From contig JACKBL010000003.1 of NCBI GenBank assembly GCA_020634515.1, forward strand, positions 62,001 through 126,000: DNA of 64,000 nt. The letters run 5' to 3'. Position numbers and translations under genes: made by a program. This stretch comes from Ardenticatenales bacterium (lineage in GTDB: Bacteria > Chloroflexota > Anaerolineae > Promineifilales > Promineifilaceae). The notes under the pieces were generated by a model. That model was not told the origin of the DNA, did not search any database, and saw nothing but the letters and a program-made list of their open reading frames with translations. Of this stretch, positions 43,059 through 52,800 are shown one piece after another. Position 1 is the stretch's first letter; each line of letters starts with the position of its first letter.

Positions 43059-43949
43059 TTGCCTGATACCGTTCGTATTGTCGGCGTCCCCATGGACCTG
43101 GGACAAAACCGCCGCGGCGTAGACATGGGACCCAGCGCCATGCGCTACGCCAATCTGCAAGCACGTCTTACCCAGCTTGGCCTCACCGTCCACGATCACG
43201 GCAACGTTCCCGTACCCAACCCCGAAGAGCAGATCGCCGAAGGCGGCGCGCGGCGACTCAAAGCCGTGGCCACCGCCTGCCAATCCATCTACGAAATCGG
43301 GCGCGCCTGCCTGGAAAGGGAAGAGTTCGCCCTCTTCCTCGGCGGCGACCACAGCATCAGCATTGGCACAGTCTCCGCTGTCGCCGCCAGCGGTCCCGTT
43401 GGCCTCATCTGGATTGATGCCCACGGCGACTTCAACACGCCGCAAAGCTCCCCTTCCGGCAATATCCACGGCATGCCCGTCGCCACCCTCATCGGCGATG
43501 GCCCCCAGCCCCTCGTCGATCTCGGGTATCCGGGCGGCAAACTCCACCCCGCCCAGATCGTGCAAATCGGCATCCGCGACCTGGACCCGCTGGAGCGGCA
43601 GCGGCTGGCTCGCAGCGGCATTCATGTCTTCACCATGCGCCACCTGGACGAGTTGGGCATGGCCGCCGTCGCGCGCCAGGCCCTGGACCGGCTGCGCCAT
43701 CTTCCCCGTCTGCACGTCAGCCTGGATATGGATAGCCTGGAACCGGACGAGGCCCCCGGCGTAGGCACGCCCGTCCCCGGCGGCCTCAGCTACCGCGAAG
43801 CGCACTTGCTCATGGAAATCCTGGGCGACAGCGGCCGCGTCAGCTCTATGGATGTGGTGGAAATCAACCCGATCCTGGACGACCGCAACCGCACCGCCGA
43901 GCTGGCTGTGGCCCTCGTTGCTTCATTGCTCGGTCAACGTATTTTGTAA
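43059..43949 (+). CDS. rocF: Arginase
   Basis: A TTG at 43059 behind GAGGTG gives a 296-residue protein beginning MPDTVRIVGVPMDLG, where arginases start; the longer frame is unsupported. Manganese ligands are in FLGGDHSIS, WIDAHGDFN and HVSLDMDSLEPDEAPGVGTP, and the GGLSYREAH block is typical. The enzyme hydrolyses arginine to ornithine and urea. No other arginine genes are adjacent. Agmatinase is a less likely alternative. Confidence 0.92.
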   Translation: MPDTVRIVGVPMDLGQNRRGVDMGPSAMRYANLQARLTQLGLTVHDHGNVPVPNPEEQIAEGGARRLKAVATACQSIYEIGRACLEREEFALFLGGDHSISIGTVSAVAASGPVGLIWIDAHGDFNTPQSSPSGNIHGMPVATLIGDGPQPLVDLGYPGGKLHPAQIVQIGIRDLDPLERQRLARSGIHVFTMRHLDELGMAAVARQALDRLRHLPRLHVSLDMDSLEPDEAPGVGTPVPGGLSYREAHLLMEILGDSGRVSSMDVVEINPILDDRNRTAELAVALVASLLGQRIL

Positions 43950-44001
43950 ATGCCGGCATGTCTTCAAAACCCCCTTTGTAGGGCGAGTTAGAAACTCGTC
44001 C

Positions 44002-44051
44002 ACAGGCAATATGGCTTCGACAAGCTCAGCCCACGAGAGGGTTAGCAATTA
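44002..44051. repeat. Dispersed repeat copy 3 (TTCGACAAGCTCAGCCCACG type)
   Basis: Contains TTCGACAAGCTCAGCCCACG and AGAGGGTTAGCAATTAC, inverted relative to 27511-27590. It follows a GGGCGAGTT hairpin at 43979-44001, and both lie between arginase and the ABC transporter. Confidence 0.5.
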
Positions 44052-44065
44052 CCTGGAATGTTACT

Positions 44066-45886
44066 ATGGCAGCCGTTATGCGCGGCCTCGACGCCGAGGC
44101 CTATGATCGACAGTACAGCGACAAAGAGTTAGTTGAGCGAGTGATCGCCTACTTTCGCCCCTATCGGCGCAAAGTATGGATTATCAGCATCTGCCTGGCC
44201 GTCATCGCCGCCTTTGGCACCGCCCCCCCCCTGATCGTCTCCAGCGGCATCAATGCCGTGGCCGACAACGGCAACCAGGCCATCATCCCCTGGCTGATCG
44301 GCCTGATCACGTTCACCGGCGTAGGGACATGGTTCGTCAACTGGATCCGCCGTCGCCTCACCTCGGAAGTCATCTCCGACGTCATTCTGTCCATGCGCAG
44401 CGACGCCTTCAGCGCCGCCGCCAACCAGGACCTCTCCTTTTACGACGAGTTCAGTTCCGGGCGCGTCGTCAGCCGCATCACCAGCGACACAGAAGAATTC
44501 GGCCAGATCATCGTATTGGCGACGGACATCATCAACCAGGTTGTCGTGGCATTGATCCTGATCGCCGTTCTGTTCCGCATCGAATGGCGGTTGACATTAG
44601 CCGTCCTGGTGATGGTCCCCATCGTGGCAACCGTGGCGCTGCAATTCCGCCGCCTGGCCCGCCGCGTCACACGGCAGGCATCGCGGGCCATGGCCGAGGT
44701 AAACAAATCTATCCAGGAAGCGGTCACCGGCATCAGCGTCGCCAAGAACTTCCGCCAGGAATTGGCCATCTACGAGGATTTCGCCGCCGTCAATAAACAA
44801 GCGTACCAGATCAACGTGCGCCGCGGCTTCGTCCTCGCCAACATCTTCCCCACGCTCAACATCCTGGGCGGCATCGGCACGGCATCGCTCGTCTACTTCG
44901 GCGGCCTCACGGCAGTCAACGGCCTCATCGCCATCAGCGCCTGGTATCTTTTCGTGGCCACCGTGGACCGCTTCTGGTTCCCGGTGACCAATCTTTCCGC
45001 CTTTTGGAGCCAGTTCCAGGCGGGACTGTCCGCCGTTGAGCGCGTTTTTGCCCTCATGGACGCGGCGCCAGCCGTGATTCAAGCGGACAATATGCCCGTG
45101 GCGCGGTTGGCCGGGGAAATCACCTTCGACCACGTCCAGTTTCGCTACAATGAGAAAGAGGTCGTGCTGCCTGATTTTTCCTTGAGCATCGCCCCTGGCG
45201 AGAGTGTGGCCCTGGTAGGACACACGGGCGCGGGCAAATCCAGCATCATCAAACTCGTCGCCCGCTTCTATGAATTCCAGGGCGGCCAAATCCGCATTGA
45301 CGGGCAAGATATTCGCGCGCTGGACCTGACGCCGTATCGCCACCAGTTGGGCATCGTCTCCCAGGTTCCCTTCCTGTTTGATGGCACAGTGGCGGACAAC
45401 ATCCGCTATGGTCGCCCGGAGGCCAGCGACAAGGAGATCGCGGCCATGGCCCGACGCATCGGGGAAGGGGAGTGGCTGGAAACGCTGCCGAACGGCCTGC
45501 ATAGCCAGGTGGGTGAACGAGGCAGCCGCCTCTCCATGGGGCAGCGGCAGTTGGTGGCTCTGGTGCGCGTGATGGTGCAGAATCCGCGCATCTTCATCCT
45601 GGACGAAGCGACGGCCTCTATTGACCCGTTCACGGAGTCGCAGATCCAGGAGGCGCTGAACCTGATCATGGGGCAGACAACGGCCATCATCATCGCCCAC
45701 CGCCTTTCCACGGTGCGCGCCGCCGACCGCATCATTGTCCTCAGCGAGGGGCAAATCATTGAGGAAGGCAGTCACCACTCGCTGATGGCCCAAGGCGGCC
45801 ATTACGCCACCCTCTACGACACCTATTTCCGCCACCAGTCGTTGGAGTACATTGACGAGCGCCACTGGGAGCGACCCGCTCTCTGA
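44066..45886 (+). CDS. ABC exporter, fused transmembrane and ATPase half-transporter
   Basis: The 606-residue protein has six transmembrane helices in residues 20-320. A nucleotide-binding domain follows, with Walker A GHTGAGKSS, Q-loop IVSQVPFLFDG, signature LSMGQRQL, Walker B IFILDEAT and the H-loop AHRLS. Half-transporters dimerise; with no second half nearby this one is probably a homodimer. Lipid or drug export is typical, and the substrate is unknown. Confidence 0.92.
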   Translation: MAAVMRGLDAEAYDRQYSDKELVERVIAYFRPYRRKVWIISICLAVIAAFGTAPPLIVSSGINAVADNGNQAIIPWLIGLITFTGVGTWFVNWIRRRLTSEVISDVILSMRSDAFSAAANQDLSFYDEFSSGRVVSRITSDTEEFGQIIVLATDIINQVVVALILIAVLFRIEWRLTLAVLVMVPIVATVALQFRRLARRVTRQASRAMAEVNKSIQEAVTGISVAKNFRQELAIYEDFAAVNKQAYQINVRRGFVLANIFPTLNILGGIGTASLVYFGGLTAVNGLIAISAWYLFVATVDRFWFPVTNLSAFWSQFQAGLSAVERVFALMDAAPAVIQADNMPVARLAGEITFDHVQFRYNEKEVVLPDFSLSIAPGESVALVGHTGAGKSSIIKLVARFYEFQGGQIRIDGQDIRALDLTPYRHQLGIVSQVPFLFDGTVADNIRYGRPEASDKEIAAMARRIGEGEWLETLPNGLHSQVGERGSRLSMGQRQLVALVRVMVQNPRIFILDEATASIDPFTESQIQEALNLIMGQTTAIIIAHRLSTVRAADRIIVLSEGQIIEEGSHHSLMAQGGHYATLYDTYFRHQSLEYIDERHWERPAL

Positions 45887-45908
45887 GAGTTCGCCCCCAT
45901 CGCACTTC

Positions 45909-46012
45909 AGGGCGCATCCGTTAATAGAGGCTTCGCTCGGGAATTGACGGATGTGCTGGAAGGGTTCTTGCTTGATGGATAGTCCAAAGTTGATTTTGGG
46001 CGAACCCTTAAG
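45909..46012 (+). repeat. ~100-bp dispersed two-hairpin repeat, direct copy
   Basis: Aligns with the reverse complement of 12928-13023 over nearly its whole length, including GGAAGGGTTCTTGCTTG and the AACCCTTAA end. The 45887-46208 gap otherwise holds only the CTTCC-type hairpin below. Confidence 0.7.
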
Positions 46013-46056
46013 CATCATTTTTGAGGATAGTGTCTTGTCAACTACGATGTGATGGA

Positions 46057-46121
46057 TTTCCATATCTTCCTGAAAGCTGTTTATGAGGTGACTCTGGCTT
46101 GAGAGCGAGCTTCCCGGAAGA
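46057..46121. repeat. REP-type hairpin, CTTCCTGAAAGC ... GCTTCCCGGAAG
   Basis: CTTCCTGAAAGCTGTTTATGA and GAGCGAGCTTCCCGGAAGAT flank about 30 nt. The layout and bases parallel the element at 22226-22301. Confidence 0.5.
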
Positions 46122-46208
46122 TTTGATGGGTAACATAATCCATCGTGCTTCCTTGTTTTATGCTGGGGATCATGACTTCCTGTTGGCGCAAGAAAAAAGA
46201 GGAAACGC

Positions 46209-47825
46209 ATGGGCGAGAAACGGTATGAGGCGGATGTGGTGATTGTGGGGGGTGGGATTGCCGGCATTTCCGCCGCCCTGGAACTCCTCGAACACAACCT
46301 GAAAGTGCTGCTGCTGGACCGCGACGAGGCCGACCGCTTTGGCGGCCTGGCCAAAGAATCCTTCGGCGGCATGTTCTTCGTCAACACCCCCCACCAGCGC
46401 CGCCTGGGCATCAAAGACAGCCCCGACCTGGCCCTGCAAGATTGGCTCAGCTTCGCCGAACTGGAACCGGACGACATCTGGCCTCGCTGCTGGGCGGAAG
46501 CCTACGTCAACCGCTGCACGGACGACGTTTTTCGCTGGTTGGGCGGGTTTGGCGTCGGCTTCTTTCCCGTGGTGCATTGGGTAGAGCGCGGCCTGTTCGT
46601 CCCCGGCAACTCCGTGCCCCGCTTTCACATGGTCTGGGGGACGGGGCACGGGCTGGTGATGGCGTTGTTGGATGGGTTGAGGGGGCACAAGAATGCCGGC
46701 AATCTTCGCATCCTCTTCCGCCACCACGTCACCCACATCGACACCCACGACGGGCAAGCCACCGGCGTCAGCGGCGTGGACGAAAACGATGACACGCCCT
46801 TCACCGCCGCCGCCAATCACACCATCATCGCCGCCGGCGGCATCTGTGGCAACATCAACCTCGTCAAGCAGCACTGGTATCAACCGTGGGGGACGCCGCC
46901 GGAAACCATCCTCAACGGTTCCCACCCCTACGCCGATGGCGAACTCCTGCAAGCAGCCCGGCGCGTGAACGCGCGGGTGACGCACCTGGATAAAGCGTGG
47001 CACTATGCCGGCGGTGTGCATCACCCCACCCCCCGCCCCGACCGTCCCCACCACGGCCTCAGCCTGGTGCCGCCCAAGTCGGCGCTGTGGTTGGGGTACG
47101 ATGGGCGGCGGCTGGGACCGATTCCGTTGATCTCCGGGTATGATACGCGCTATTTGGTGGAGCAAATATGCCGGCAGCCCGTCAAACACTCCTGGCAAAT
47201 CATGAACTGGAAAATCGCCAAAAAAGAGCTGGCGATTTCCGGTTCCGAGTTCAACGACAGCATCCGCGAGAAAAAATGGGTATCCTTCCTCCTCGATCTG
47301 CTACGCGGCAACGAAAAACTGCTGCGAAAAATGGTCGATGAATGCCCCGATTTCATCGTCGCCCACTCCCTGGCGGAACTGGCGGACAAAATGAACGCCC
47401 TCACCGGTCAGTCCTACGTCACCACCGCCGCCCTGCAAGAATCCATCGCCGCCTACGACGCGCAAATTGCGCGCGGCCCCACCTACCACAACGACGACCA
47501 GCTACGCCGCCTGGCCCACCTGCGCCAATATCGTGGCGACCGCGTGCGCACCTGCAAATTCGCCCCCATCCTGGACGCGGACGCCATGCCGCTGGTTGCC
47601 ATCCGCGAGTTCATTCTCTCGCGCAAAAGCCTGGGCGGCATCCAGACCGATCTACACAGCCGCGTCCTCACGCCGCAACAGACGCCCATCCCCAACCTGT
47701 ACGCCGTGGGCGAGGCCGCGGGCTTTGGTGGCGGCGGCTCCCACGGCCTGCGCGCGCTCGAAGGCACGTTCCTGGGCACATGCGTCCTCACCGGGCGCGT
47801 TGCGGCGCGGCACATCGCCGGGTAA
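46209..47825 (+). CDS. FAD-dependent dehydrogenase (KstD/flavocytochrome-like)
   Basis: The 538-residue protein opens with the dinucleotide-binding motif VVIVGGGIAGISAALELLE and an FAD-contacting LLDRDEADRFGGLA. The C-terminal GEAAGFGGGGSHGLRALEGT closes the FAD site as in fumarate reductase and 3-ketosteroid dehydrogenase relatives. The actual substrate cannot be assigned. It precedes the ThDP enzyme by 83 bp on the same strand, so they may share a transcript. Confidence 0.82.
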   Translation: MGEKRYEADVVIVGGGIAGISAALELLEHNLKVLLLDRDEADRFGGLAKESFGGMFFVNTPHQRRLGIKDSPDLALQDWLSFAELEPDDIWPRCWAEAYVNRCTDDVFRWLGGFGVGFFPVVHWVERGLFVPGNSVPRFHMVWGTGHGLVMALLDGLRGHKNAGNLRILFRHHVTHIDTHDGQATGVSGVDENDDTPFTAAANHTIIAAGGICGNINLVKQHWYQPWGTPPETILNGSHPYADGELLQAARRVNARVTHLDKAWHYAGGVHHPTPRPDRPHHGLSLVPPKSALWLGYDGRRLGPIPLISGYDTRYLVEQICRQPVKHSWQIMNWKIAKKELAISGSEFNDSIREKKWVSFLLDLLRGNEKLLRKMVDECPDFIVAHSLAELADKMNALTGQSYVTTAALQESIAAYDAQIARGPTYHNDDQLRRLAHLRQYRGDRVRTCKFAPILDADAMPLVAIREFILSRKSLGGIQTDLHSRVLTPQQTPIPNLYAVGEAAGFGGGGSHGLRALEGTFLGTCVLTGRVAARHIAG

Positions 47826-47908
47826 TGGCGCAATACAGAGTCCAAAAGTCTGACAGACTACGTGGCGATGCACAGCGCCATGGATACAACCCAACAAAGG
47901 CAGCAAAC

Positions 47909-49648
47909 ATGAAAAAAACAGGCGCATTTCTGGCGGTGTACGCGCTGGAGCAAATTGGCGTGACGCACACGTTTGGCATCCCCGGTGTACACAACACGGA
48001 GTTATACGACGCGCTGAGCATGTCGGAGAAGATTGAGCCTATCCTGGTGACGCACGAGGGGGCGGGCGCGTTTATGGCGGAGGGAATTTCGCGCACGTCG
48101 GAGACGATTGGCACACTGGTGATTGTGCCGGCAGCGGGCATGACCCACGCCATGAGCGGCATCGGCGAAGCCTATCTGGACGGCATCCCCCTGCTGGTCA
48201 TCTCCGGTGGCACGCGCCGCGACAGCGGTCGCCACTACCAGCTTCACCAACTGGACCAGGGACGGGTGCTGGACGGCATCATCAAGCAGTACTACCTGGT
48301 TGAGCGGCACGAGGAGATCATCCCCACGATTTATGCGGCATACGACACGGCCACCGACGGTGAGCCGGGACCCGTGTTCGTGGAAATCCCCGTGGAGGTG
48401 CAAATGTTCCAGGGGGAGGTCAGCGAACTGCCCGTTTACCGCAAAAAGCCGCGCGCGACGGCGGAAATTCCGGCAGATGAGATTCGCCTGGCCGTTGATC
48501 TGCTCATTCACGCCGATCATCCGGGCATTTATGTGGGTTGGGGTGCGGTGGACGCCGCCGCGGAGACGGCTAAACTGGCGGAAATGCTAGTCGCGCCGGT
48601 GGCGACAACCATGCAAGGGCTGAGCGCCTTCCCCGCCAACCATGGGCTGCATGTGGGTGTGGGCTTTGGCGCGGCCTCCGTGCCCGCCGCGCAGGCGGCC
48701 TTTGCCGACTGCGACTGCCTGCTGGCCGTCGGCGCGCGTTTCGGCGAACTGGCGACGGGCAGCTACAGTATGCCCGTCCCGGAGACGCTGATTCACGTGG
48801 ACATCAATCCCCAGGTGTTTCATAAGAATTATCCGGCCACGGTCGCCATTGCCGGGGATGCGGGGCAGGCGTTGGCGGCGATTTGCCAGGAATTGGCGGC
48901 GCGGGCGTGGCGTTGTCCGCGCGATTTGCCGGCATTCACCGCCACGATCCAGGCAAATAAAGAAAAGTACACGCGAAGCTGGCGCAAGCGCAAGAACGGC
49001 AAGCAGGTGTCGCCGGGCTTCTTTTTTGAGGAACTACGGCGGCAGTTAGCGCAGGACGCTATCGTGGTGGTGGATGATGGCAAGCACACGTTCCTGGCGG
49101 CGGAGTTGTTCCCGGTTTACCGGCCACGCCACTTTATTTCGCCGACAGATTTCAACTGCATGGGGTATTGCGTGCCGGCATCTATCGGCGCCAAACTCAC
49201 CCATCCGCAACAGCAAGTCGCCGCCATCGTCGGCGACGGCGCCTTCCTCATGACGGGCATGGAGTTGCTCACCGCCGTCACCCACAAAATCGGCGTCATG
49301 GTCTTCGTCTTTCACGACGGCGAATTGGGGCAAATTTCACAGTTCCAACAAATCCCCCTCAACCGCAAAACATGTACCGTCCTCGGCCAGTTCCACCCGG
49401 AAGGCATCGCCCAGGCCGTCGGCTCTCGTTTCCTGGCTATGCGAAGCGACGCTGACATTGCCCCCGTCATCAGGCAGGCGCAAGAATGGTCCGCGCAGGG
49501 GCAGCCCGTCCTCATTGACGTGAACATTGACTACAGCCGCCGCACGAATCTGACCAAAGGCGTGGTCAAAGAAAATCTAAATCGCTTCCCTGGCCGCGAA
49601 AAAGTACGCTTCATCAGCCGCGCCCTAAAGCGGCGCATCACCGGCTAA
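47909..49648 (+). CDS. Thiamine-diphosphate-dependent enzyme (acetolactate synthase/benzoylformate decarboxylase-like)
   Basis: The ATG at 47909 gives 579 residues starting MKKTGAFLAVYALEQIGVTH; the longer frame is shadow of the FAD gene. The ThDP-activating Glu is in LVTHEGAGAFMAEG. The ThDP motif begins GDGAFLMTGMELLTA, but its end reads VFHDGELG where most relatives have an Asn-Asn pair. Overall layout is N-terminal Pyr, central and C-terminal PP domains. Acetolactate synthase is possible, but no regulatory subunit is nearby, so a decarboxylase or C-C lyase is equally likely. Confidence 0.82.
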   Translation: MKKTGAFLAVYALEQIGVTHTFGIPGVHNTELYDALSMSEKIEPILVTHEGAGAFMAEGISRTSETIGTLVIVPAAGMTHAMSGIGEAYLDGIPLLVISGGTRRDSGRHYQLHQLDQGRVLDGIIKQYYLVERHEEIIPTIYAAYDTATDGEPGPVFVEIPVEVQMFQGEVSELPVYRKKPRATAEIPADEIRLAVDLLIHADHPGIYVGWGAVDAAAETAKLAEMLVAPVATTMQGLSAFPANHGLHVGVGFGAASVPAAQAAFADCDCLLAVGARFGELATGSYSMPVPETLIHVDINPQVFHKNYPATVAIAGDAGQALAAICQELAARAWRCPRDLPAFTATIQANKEKYTRSWRKRKNGKQVSPGFFFEELRRQLAQDAIVVVDDGKHTFLAAELFPVYRPRHFISPTDFNCMGYCVPASIGAKLTHPQQQVAAIVGDGAFLMTGMELLTAVTHKIGVMVFVFHDGELGQISQFQQIPLNRKTCTVLGQFHPEGIAQAVGSRFLAMRSDADIAPVIRQAQEWSAQGQPVLIDVNIDYSRRTNLTKGVVKENLNRFPGREKVRFISRALKRRITG

Positions 49649-49729
49649 GGCCAATCCAGAAAAATGTCGATCCGGAAAAGGCGCGATTTTCTGGATTGGC
49701 TTGAGGCTTTTTCAGTATGGAATAGGATC
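49647..49729 (-). repeat. Dispersed ~83-bp hairpin repeat, copy 2 (inverted)
   Basis: The reverse complement matches 6153-6235 with about five differences. It begins at the stop codon of the ThDP-enzyme gene, so its hairpin could also act as that gene's 3' end structure. Confidence 0.7.
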
Positions 49730-49800
49730 ATTCACATTCCGAAAATGCCTGACCTCATTTTCGTTGGCCGTTGTCGGTAGCTTGTTGGTTGGCGTCACAA

Positions 49801-49829
49801 AAAAAGGCCTCCGTGATGGAGGCCTTTTT
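49801..49829 (-). terminator. Intrinsic terminator of rpoC (bidirectional)
   Basis: AAAAAGGCCTCC and GGAGGCCTTTTT form a strong hairpin with T tracts on both strands, about 30 bp beyond the rpoC stop. It also faces the plus-strand ThDP gene. Confidence 0.85.
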
Positions 49830-49860
49830 GGTAACAAATGAATGAAGGTGGCTACGTTGT

Positions 49861-52800
49861 CTATTCCGCGTCGAGCAGCGCAGACTCGTCCCGCAGACCG
49901 GGCGTGAGGCTGGCCAGCACTTCGTCAGGAACATTGTCGTCGATCAGGAACGGGGCGCGCTGTTCGCCTTCCGCCGCCTCCAGCGCCGATGCTTCCTCTT
50001 CCGGCGGCTGGTTGCGGCCGAATTGGTAGAAGCCCGTGCCCGCCGGAATCAGCTTGCCGATGATCACGTTTTCCTTCAAGCCGATAAGTTTGTCTTCTTT
50101 GCCGGCAATTGCCGCTCCCGCCAACACCTTAATCGTATGCTGGAAGGAACTGGCCGACAGGAAACTATCCGTCGTCAGCGCCGCCTTCGTGATGCCCAGC
50201 AGTACCGGCTGAGCCGCCGCCGGTTCACCACCTTCGGCGACGATCTCTTCGTTGATGGTGCTGAACGTGGTCGCTTCCGCCAGTTCGCCCGGCAGCATCT
50301 CCGTGTCACCGGAAGCCGTCACGACTACTTTGCTCAGCATTTTGCGGATGATCACCTCAAAATGCTTGTCGTTGATGTTCTGGCCTTGCGGACGATAGAC
50401 GGCCTGCATTTCCCGCAGCAGGTAGTTGGTCACCGCGTCGCGCCCCAGGATTTCCAGGATGCGGTGCGGGTTCTTGGAACCTTCGGTCAACTGGTCGCCC
50501 GCGCTCACGTCCTGGCCTTCGGTAACGAGCAGGCGCGTGCCGGCAGGAATCTCATTATCACGCTCGTCCTTGCTTTCCCAGACCACGCGCAATCCTTCTT
50601 GATCCATGACGACACGGCCGGGGTGGCGTGCCGGCATAAACTCGTCCTCATTCTCGTTATGCTGCGCCAACACCTCGCCCATTTCCACGCCATCACCATC
50701 AGAAACGCGCACCATCCAGCCAGGCAGCACGTCGTATCGATCCTCCAGCACCTTGCTGTCCGTCACAAACACATGGCGCACGCCATCAATGATCCGGATC
50801 TCCACCATACCGCTGATCTCCGTCATCACAGCTTCGCCCTTGGGTCGCTGCCGCGCTTCAAACAACTCCTCCACACGAGGCAAACCTTGCGTAATGTCAC
50901 CAGACGCGGAAGCCGTACCACCCGTATGGAACGTACGCAGCGTCAACTGCGTCCCCGGCTCACCAATCGACTGCGCCGCCATGATGCCCACGGCGGAACC
51001 CATCTCCACCACCTGCCCTCGGGCCATGTCCAGCCCGTAGCATTTGGCGCAAATGCCCTGGTTCAATTCGCACGTCATCGGCGAGAACACCTTCGCCTCT
51101 TGCACACCCGCGGCATCAATTTTGTCCGCCAATTCCTCCGTATACAGGTGGCCCGTATCCGCCAGGAGTTCGCCCGTGCGCGGGTGGGTCACCGGCCCGG
51201 CGGCAAAGCGACCAAACAGCCGTTCCGACATCGTCTCTTTGCCAAAGTTATCGGTGCGACGGATCATAATGCCCTTATTCGTGCCACAATCGTCGGCCAT
51301 CACGATGACGTCCTGGGCCACATCCACCAGACGGCGCGTCAGGTAGCCGGCGTCCGCCGTGCGCAGCGCCGTATCCGCCAGGCCCTTACGCGAACCATGC
51401 GTGGAAATGAAATATTCCAGGGCAGACAACCCCTGACGGAAGTTGGACTGAATGGGCACGGCAATGATTCGTCCTTGCGGGTCGGCCATCAATCCGCGCA
51501 TACCGGCCAACTGTGTAATGGGGCCAAAACCCCCTTTCGTGGAACCCGACAACGCCATGACGGTGACGGGACCAAGCGGGTCCATCGCACCGCGCACCGC
51601 TTCTTCAACCTGCGCCTTAGCGTCGTTCCACTGCTCAATGGTGCGCTGATACTGCTCATCTTCCGTCAGCAGTCCACGACGATACTGGCGATCAATCATT
51701 TCTACACGCTGCCGCGCATTGTCCAGGATAGCGGTCCGCTCTTCTGGTACGGTCAGATCCGAAACCGCAATGGTCACACCAGAGCGCGTGGCATACTTAA
51801 AGCCCAGGTCTTTGATGGCGTCCACCATGTCAATCGTGGCATCATCGCCGAGGCGACGATAAACCTGGTTGACGAGATCATTGACCGCGCCTTTGTCCAG
51901 GAGGCGATTGATGAACCGCATTTCTGCCGGCAATGTGCGATTGAAGATCACACGTCCGGCGCACGTCGTGATCACTCGCCGGTGCGCCTGTCCATCTTCA
52001 TAACGGCGATTGTTGTCGTCGAAGTAAGTGTCCGTGTACAACTCAATCTTGGCATGGAGGTCAATGTAGCCCAGGTCATAGGCCCGTTCCACTTCATCCA
52101 TGTTACTGAACATCTTGCCTTCACCTTTAAGGCCACCGTGCATCACGGTCAGGTAGTAGATGCCCAGCACCATGTCCTTGGAAGGACCGACGATAGGACG
52201 ACCGTCGGATGGCTTCAGCAGGTTGCGCGTGGCCATCATCAACTCTTTCGCTTCCCCAATCGCCTTTTGTGAAAGGGGGACGTGGACGGCCATCTGGTCG
52301 CCATCAAAGTCCGCGTTGAAAGCGGAGCAAACCAGCGGGTGCAGTTGGATGGCCTTCCCTTCTACCAACACAGGCATGAAAGCCTGAATACCCAGGCGAT
52401 GCAGCGTGGGGGCGCGGTTGAGCAGAATCGGGTGATCGGTGATGACCTCTTCCAGCACTTCCCATACCTCAGGTGGCTGGCGCTCAATGACGCGGCGCGC
52501 GCCTTTGACGTTACTGGCATACTCATACGTGATCAATTTGCTGATCACAAATGGGCGGAACAGTTCCAGGGCCATGGTCTTGGGCAGCCCACATTGCCCC
52601 AACTTCAAGTTAGGACCCACGACGATCACGGAGCGCCCGGAATAGTCCACGCGCTTGCCCAGCAGGTTGCGACGGAAGCGCCCCTTCTTACCTTTGAGCA
52701 TGTCGGAGAGCGACTTGAGTTCGCGGCGACCACGGCGGCTCAACGCCTTGCCGCGCTGGCTGTTGTCGATCAGGCTGTCCACGGCCTCTTGCAACATACG

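Noticed and set aside
44597..46477. Very long minus-strand frame opposite the ABC exporter
   Set aside because: Crosses two real plus-strand genes and intergenic repeats, with no family sequence; the ABC motifs are on the plus strand.
50023..52272. Long plus-strand frame opposite rpoC
   Set aside because: His/Arg-rich shadow of the universally conserved rpoC.
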